From Planctomycetota bacterium (GTDB lineage Bacteria; Planctomycetota; Phycisphaerae; SM23-33): 9,804 nucleotides of DNA. The notes beneath the pieces are model-generated. The model worked only from the letters and a program-made list of their open reading frames with translations. It did no database searches and was not told the DNA's origin. This document shows, piece by piece, positions 6,558-9,804 of this stretch. How positions within the stretch are numbered: position 1 is the first letter of the stretch; every line of letters begins with the position of its first letter. Made by a program: the position numbers and the translations under genes. The DNA lies in assembly GCA_003644335.1 (NCBI GenBank), contig QNCB01000022.1, forward strand, positions 1-9,804, written 5' to 3'.

Positions 6558-8129
6558 ATGACAGACAAATATTATGTAACGACGCCGATTTATTATGTCA
6601 ACGATGTGCCGCATATCGGGCATTCGTATACGACGGTCGCAGCGGATGTTTTGGCGAGGTTCTTCCGCTCTGCCGGGCGGGATGTGATGTTTCTGACCGG
6701 CACGGACGAGCACGGGATTAAGATCGTCAAGTCCGCGACGGAGAAGGACATGTCCCCGCAAGAGCTGGCTGACTCGGTCGTGGTCGGGTTCCGCGACCTG
6801 TGGGAAAAACTCAACATCAGCAACGACGACTTTATCCGCACGACCGAGCCTCGCCATGAAAAACGAGTGCAGAAAATTATCCAGACCCTGGTCGACAAGG
6901 ACGAGATATATCTCGGCAGCTACGAGGGCTGGTACGACGAAGGCCAGGAGGAATATGTTACCGAGTCCGCTGCCCGGCAGAACGACTACCTCAGCGAGAT
7001 AAACCAAAAACCGCTCGTGCGATACAGCGAGGAAAACTGGTTCTTCCGGCTAAAAAAATGGGCACCGAAACTCATCGAATATATCGAAGCCAACGAAGGT
7101 TTCATCAAGCCCAAAGCCCGGCGAAACGAAGTCCTCAGCAAGCTGAAAATGGGCTTGGAATCTGGCGAGTTGGGCGACCTGTGCATATCTCGCAGCAAGG
7201 AAAAACTGCCCTGGGGCGTCGAGATGCCAAACGACCCGGGCCATGTCGTCTATGTGTGGGTCGACGCGCTTAGCAATTATTACAACGCTCTGGGCTTGCC
7301 GGAAATCGGCGATGAATTCGACGGGGCAGGCCGGCGATATTGGCCCGCTGATGTGCATCTTATCGGCAAGGATATTTTGTGGTTTCACGCGGTATATTGG
7401 CCTTGCGTGCTGATGGCTTTGGATGTGCCGCTGCCAAAGTGCGTCTTCGCGCACGGGTGGTGGACCAGCGAAGGCCAAAAGATGTCCAAGAGCCTGGGCA
7501 ACTTTATCAGCAGGGAAAAGGTAGCGGAAATTTGCGATGAATACTCGCGCGGAGCCTTCCGCTACTATCTGCTCCGAGCGGTGGTTTTCGGAGCGGACGG
7601 CGACTTCAGCATGGAGATGTTCAAGCAGACCTATAATGTAGACCTGGCCAATGGCGCAGGCAACCTGCTGAGCAGAACCCTCAAGATGATAAGCAAATAT
7701 TTCGACGGCATCCTCCCCGAAGCTACCGCGGAACTGCCCGAGGCAAAGGAACTGCTAGTTGCAGCCGATGCCCTGCGGGAAAACTCGCAAGGCTGGATGA
7801 CCAACTGCCAGTTCCACCGGTATATCGACGCCATTGTTCACCTGGTCGATGCGACTAATCGGTTCATCGAGGAGACCGCGCCGTTCAAGCTGGCCAAGGA
7901 CGAATCGCAACGGGCCAGGCTGGGGAGCATAATGTACACCTGCGCCGAAGCGGTTCGGCTGGTGTTGCTATACCTCGAGCCGATCCTGCCGGAGGAGGCT
8001 TCGACAGGCCTGGCCTTGCTGGGCTACGACAGGGCAGACAAGCCTTTGGACCAGGCGGGCAAGTGGGGAGGCCTGGCCTGCGGAACCCAAACCCAAACCG
8101 CCGACCCCCTGTTCCCACGAAAAGCATAG
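6558..8129 (+). CDS. metG: Methionine--tRNA ligase (MetRS)
   Basis: Cytoplasmic class I synthetase of 523 residues that charges elongator and initiator tRNA-Met. The N-terminus MTDKYYVTTPIYYVNDVPHI is canonical. HIGH is at 19-22, TGTDEHG follows, VWVDALSNYY lies near 232-241, and KMSKSLGN is at 308-315. The helical anticodon domain fills the C-terminal part and ends in GGLACGTQ...PLFPRKA. The connective knuckle reads YEGWYDEGQEEYVTE and lacks the CxxC zinc ligands, so this is the zinc-free subtype. There is no C-terminal EMAP-like tRNA-binding domain. The ATG at 6558-6560 is chosen over the in-frame ATG at 6531 because homologues start with MxxKYYVTTPIYY and because AAGAAAGA lies just upstream; the earlier ATG is buried in a hairpin. 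It probably shares a transcript with ileS. Confidence 0.97.
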   Translation: MTDKYYVTTPIYYVNDVPHIGHSYTTVAADVLARFFRSAGRDVMFLTGTDEHGIKIVKSATEKDMSPQELADSVVVGFRDLWEKLNISNDDFIRTTEPRHEKRVQKIIQTLVDKDEIYLGSYEGWYDEGQEEYVTESAARQNDYLSEINQKPLVRYSEENWFFRLKKWAPKLIEYIEANEGFIKPKARRNEVLSKLKMGLESGELGDLCISRSKEKLPWGVEMPNDPGHVVYVWVDALSNYYNALGLPEIGDEFDGAGRRYWPADVHLIGKDILWFHAVYWPCVLMALDVPLPKCVFAHGWWTSEGQKMSKSLGNFISREKVAEICDEYSRGAFRYYLLRAVVFGADGDFSMEMFKQTYNVDLANGAGNLLSRTLKMISKYFDGILPEATAELPEAKELLVAADALRENSQGWMTNCQFHRYIDAIVHLVDATNRFIEETAPFKLAKDESQRARLGSIMYTCAEAVRLVLLYLEPILPEEASTGLALLGYDRADKPLDQAGKWGGLACGTQTQTADPLFPRKA

Positions 8130-8138
8130 CGCGCGTAG

Positions 8139-8164
8139 CTTGGGCGTCTTGCCCATGTTTTTTT
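8139..8164 (+). terminator. Terminator-like hairpin after metG
   Basis: TGGGC (8141-8145) pairs with GCCCA (8151-8155) around GTCTT. One mismatch is followed by an extra C-G pair (8139/8157), and then a run of seven T starts at 8158. The stem is short but GC-rich, and it stands ten bases past the metG stop, so it probably ends the ileS-metG transcript. Confidence 0.5.
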
Positions 8165-8174
8165 CTTTTTCTTT

Positions 8175-8226
8175 GTCATTCCCGCGAAGCTTGTCCTCGA
8201 CCCGATCGGGGAGCTGGAATCCAGGG
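8175..8226. repeat. REP-like palindrome of the ATTCCCGCGAA...GGAATCCAG type
   Basis: ATTCC (8178-8182) pairs with GGAAT (8216-8220), AGCT (8188-8191) with AGCT (8212-8215), and CCC (8201-8203) with GGG (8208-8210) across GATC. The flanks TCATTCCCGCGAAG and GGAATCCAGGG resemble short dispersed palindromes found in many bacterial genomes, such as the dRS3-like ATTCCC-N-GGGAAT repeats of Neisseria. It is a diverged copy. Confidence 0.5.
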
Positions 8227-8414
8227 TTTTTTGAACACCAATGGCGATGCCCCATCATTCCGCACGCGTTTTTTACTGTACTGTATGTTCTTTTACTACA
8301 AAGCGTTATGTGTATTGCGTCAATCGAGATGTCGCCGTCGAAACCCCCTGGGCGTCGGCTCGATTTTGCTTATTTATCCCGCAGAAAAAAATATTAAATT
8401 CTGGCTTGATTCGC

Positions 8415-8442
8415 TTGCATTTTATTTTCTCTAGCCTATAAT
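8415..8442 (+). promoter_or_regulatory. Promoter of the candidate small RNA
   Basis: TTGCAT (8415-8420) and a perfect TATAAT (8437-8442) are separated by 16 bases. The -35 matches only TTG of the consensus. The predicted start, about seven bases after the -10 (8449-8450), falls at the first base of hairpin 1 of the RNA below. Confidence 0.6.
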
Positions 8443-8448
8443 GTCGTA

Positions 8449-8621
8449 GGTGGAGAGTTGGGAGTTACTGCTTGTTACAATCTCCGCTTGGCTGTCCTGC
8501 TTTGGGTGTTTCTGGATGGCGGATAAAAACTTGATAATATTTTCGAATCGGTTCCCCCCCGGCCGGTTCGAAGCTAGGCTGAGCCTGTCGTCCCCCCCCA
8601 CGGCAGGCTCGCCATTTTTTT
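8449..8621 (+). ncRNA. Candidate structured small RNA with two C-rich loops
   Basis: A stretch of about 173 bases with its own promoter and terminator and no plausible protein. Four hairpins follow in order. H1: GTGGAGA (8450-8456) with TCTCCGC (8481-8487). H2: GCTGTCC (8491-8497) with GGATGGC (8514-8520), two G-U pairs. An A/T-rich linker (8521-8541) follows. H3: TTCGAATCGG (8542-8551) with CCGGTTCGAA (8563-8572), loop with seven C. H4: GAGCCTGTCG (8581-8590) with CGGCAGGCTC (8601-8610), loop with eight C, then seven T. The C-rich loops could pair with G-rich ribosome sites, or internally with the GGG at 8460-8462 or 8504-8506. Closing of the 5' and 3' ends, as in 6S RNA, is not seen, and SRP, tmRNA and RNase P signatures are absent. 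Both neighbouring genes are read independently of it. I do not recognise the family. Confidence 0.55.
8581..8621 (+). terminator. Rho-independent terminator of the small RNA
   Basis: A ten-base-pair stem (8581-8590 with 8601-8610, one G-U pair), loop T-C8-A, a four-base spacer GCCA, then TTTTTTT (8615-8621). It is the strongest terminator-like structure I found in the window. On the minus strand no T run follows, so it acts on the plus-strand transcript. Confidence 0.7.
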
Positions 8622-8632
8622 GCGCGCACATT

Positions 8633-8829
8633 GACTGGTTACTGGTTGATTGGGGAAAAGATTACAAATGATCGGGTGTCGTAGTTGCGGTCTGCAACCA
8701 CGATTGGCGATAGCATGGTTGGTCCTGGAGACAGCCCGATGCCGGGGAATTTGTTTTGCGAACCTTCGGTTTCGGATTGTTTCGCAAACGAGATCGAATC
8801 CGAAATCCCCGATCCGAAATCCGAAATTG
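8633..8829. repeat. Gene-free stretch with short-word repeats and a hairpin
   Basis: GACTGGTTACTGGTTGATTGG-type words (8633-8653) are followed by a small GTTGC/GCAAC stem (about 8684-8698). TTTGCGAA (8755-8762) then pairs with TTCGCAAA (8781-8788), and several ATCCGAAAT words close the stretch (8796-8829), as at 3371-3402. The TTTGCGAA hairpin lies just beyond the stop of the minus-strand gene 8832-9804. It has no T tract in that direction, so it is at most a weak or Rho-assisted end signal. No gene is visible. Confidence 0.5.
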
Positions 8830-8831
8830 CT

Positions 8832-9804
8832 TTAATAGCCTACTGGTTCGAGGTCGGCGATGGCTACTTGCATCTCCAGTGCGCCGCGGAGCACGATGGC
8901 TCGGTCTTTGGACTGGTCTATGCGGACCAGCGTCGCGGCTGTGTTGAAAGGTATGACGAAAACCTTTTGGCCCGGCTCGGTCGCCAGCAGGGCTTGGCGT
9001 TTTTTCTTCGCAGTCTTGCCTTGGGCCTGGCCCCGACGGATGGGTTTGTCCTTGGCGGTGCGTTTGGTTTTAGGCGGGCGAGATTTTCCGCTGTGGGATT
9101 CCTGCTCTGCCCCCTGAGCGAATGGCCCGTCTTGCGGGAACAGATCCTGGAGCGAAAGTTGTTTGACCTGGCCTGCTGGTAGTTCCACCGTCGCCCGCAA
9201 GCCTGGCAGGTCTACCTTGGTTAGTTTGGCGCGGCCTGGGGCGGCGTTGACGGGGATTTCCTCGCCGATTTTCATGCGTGCAATCTGCCCCAGCCAACGG
9301 TCGAAACGCTTGGCTTGTTCTTTTTGCTGGCGTTCCAGTTTGGCAGCGGACTCCAGCTTTTCCTTGACCTGGGCGAGTTGCCTGGCCAGTTGCTGCGATT
9401 GAGTTTCCGCCTTCTTGCGATACCGCGTCAGCTCCTGTCGGACGCTCTGTTGGCCCAGGTCTGGCATGAGATCGGCTAGGGGAATTTCCATCTGCACGTT
9501 GCCGGCGTTGACCACCGCCATCTGTTTGTGTAGTTCCAGCCTGGCCAGGGTGGCGACCCGTCCGGTAGCGGGGACGAAAATTTCATCGCCCGGTTTCATC
9601 TCGGTCAGCCTGGCCAACCAGGTCGCCAGCTCGCCCTTTAGCTGGGCAAAGTCGTCCATTTTGGTTTGGAGTTGCTCAGCCTGGGTCGTCGCTCGCAGCT
9701 GGGCAGAAGCTGCAGCCAAGCGCGCTTCCTCAGCGTCCCGGCGGGCAGAGCCTGTCTTCCGTAGCGCCCGGCGGAGTTGCCCGCCTCGCTGGCCTAGGTG
9801 TTTC
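8832..9804 (-). CDS. MutS2-like protein, C-terminal part, three KOW-like domains (5' end outside window)
   Basis: The 3' portion of a gene running off the right edge; the frame is open to the last base, giving about 324 visible residues. Three related modules of about 48 residues are present. Module A (9456-9599) starts MKPGDEIFVP and ends PLADLMPDL. Module B (9132-9275) starts MKIGEEIPV and ends SLQDLFPQ. Module C (8835-8981) starts TEPGQKVFVI and ends AIADLEPVGY at the stop. They match the pattern of the MutS2 KOW-type domain (GDxVxV...L...DL). A and B are each preceded by a Gln/Lys/Glu-rich coiled-coil segment ending in WL; C is preceded by a Lys/Arg-rich linker. MutS2 normally has ATPase, coiled coil, one KOW and a C-terminal Smr nuclease domain. 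Here no Smr follows, and the ATPase would lie outside the window. Reading frame secure; family assignment moderate. Alternatives are another coiled-coil DNA-associated protein. Confidence 0.6.
   Translation of the reverse strand, partial: KHLGQRGGQLRRALRKTGSARRDAEEARLAAASAQLRATTQAEQLQTKMDDFAQLKGELATWLARLTEMKPGDEIFVPATGRVATLARLELHKQMAVVNAGNVQMEIPLADLMPDLGQQSVRQELTRYRKKAETQSQQLARQLAQVKEKLESAAKLERQQKEQAKRFDRWLGQIARMKIGEEIPVNAAPGRAKLTKVDLPGLRATVELPAGQVKQLSLQDLFPQDGPFAQGAEQESHSGKSRPPKTKRTAKDKPIRRGQAQGKTAKKKRQALLATEPGQKVFVIPFNTAATLVRIDQSKDRAIVLRGALEMQVAIADLEPVGY

Noticed and set aside
8450..8671. 73-codon plus-strand frame over the small-RNA locus
   Set aside because: It spans all four hairpins and the terminator, has no ribosome site, and its peptide follows homopolymer C runs; the RNA interpretation explains the sequence better.
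1..9804. CRISPR arrays, tRNA or rRNA genes, insertion sequences with transposase
   Set aside because: No regularly spaced identical repeats, no cloverleaf with a T-loop signature, no rRNA-like sequence and no transposase-like frame were seen by eye.

Overview
The window reads as an ordinary chromosomal stretch from a moderately GC-rich, free-living bacterium. A member of the Planctomycetota, probably class Phycisphaerae, is my best guess. It rests on the IleRS and MetRS sequence style and on intergenic DNA built from short 'word-like' repeats. This is inference from memory; no search was possible.

Layout. Positions 1-508 hold no convincing gene. They contain a cluster of DnaA-box-like 9-mers (77-200), a C-tract hairpin (358-379) and an imperfect inverted repeat (298-461). 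On the minus strand, 2660 to 509, lie a PQQ-repeat lipoprotein gene (1425-2660), a 75-residue NifU-domain protein (1102-1329) and a glutamine amidotransferase of the PabA/TrpG type (509-1090). The last two are 11 bases apart and share a plausible promoter at 1387-1415. A small unrecognised minus-strand gene (2806-3150) is bracketed by two inverted-repeat elements. On the plus strand, ileS (3490-6495) and metG (6558-8129) form a tandem pair of class I aminoacyl-tRNA synthetases, separated by a 14-bp hairpin and followed by a terminator-like hairpin with a T tract. The right edge (8832-9804, minus) is the 3' part of a gene whose product carries three copies of a MutS2-KOW-like domain and no Smr domain.

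The most interesting object is in the 700-base gap between metG and that last gene. A promoter with a perfect TATAAT box (8415-8442) leads directly into four consecutive hairpins, the last being a 10-bp stem followed by seven T (8449-8621). This looks like a free-standing structured small RNA of about 173 nt. Two of its loops are C7 and C8 tracts, which suggests pairing with G-rich sequences such as Shine-Dalgarno sites. I do not recognise it as a known RNA family.

Functionally the protein genes are mostly housekeeping: translation (IleRS, MetRS), Fe-S cluster maturation (NifU domain), folate or tryptophan synthesis (PabA/TrpG), an envelope beta-propeller and a DNA-maintenance-type protein. 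The intergenic spaces are unusually rich in palindromes and short repeated words, in places reaching into coding ends.
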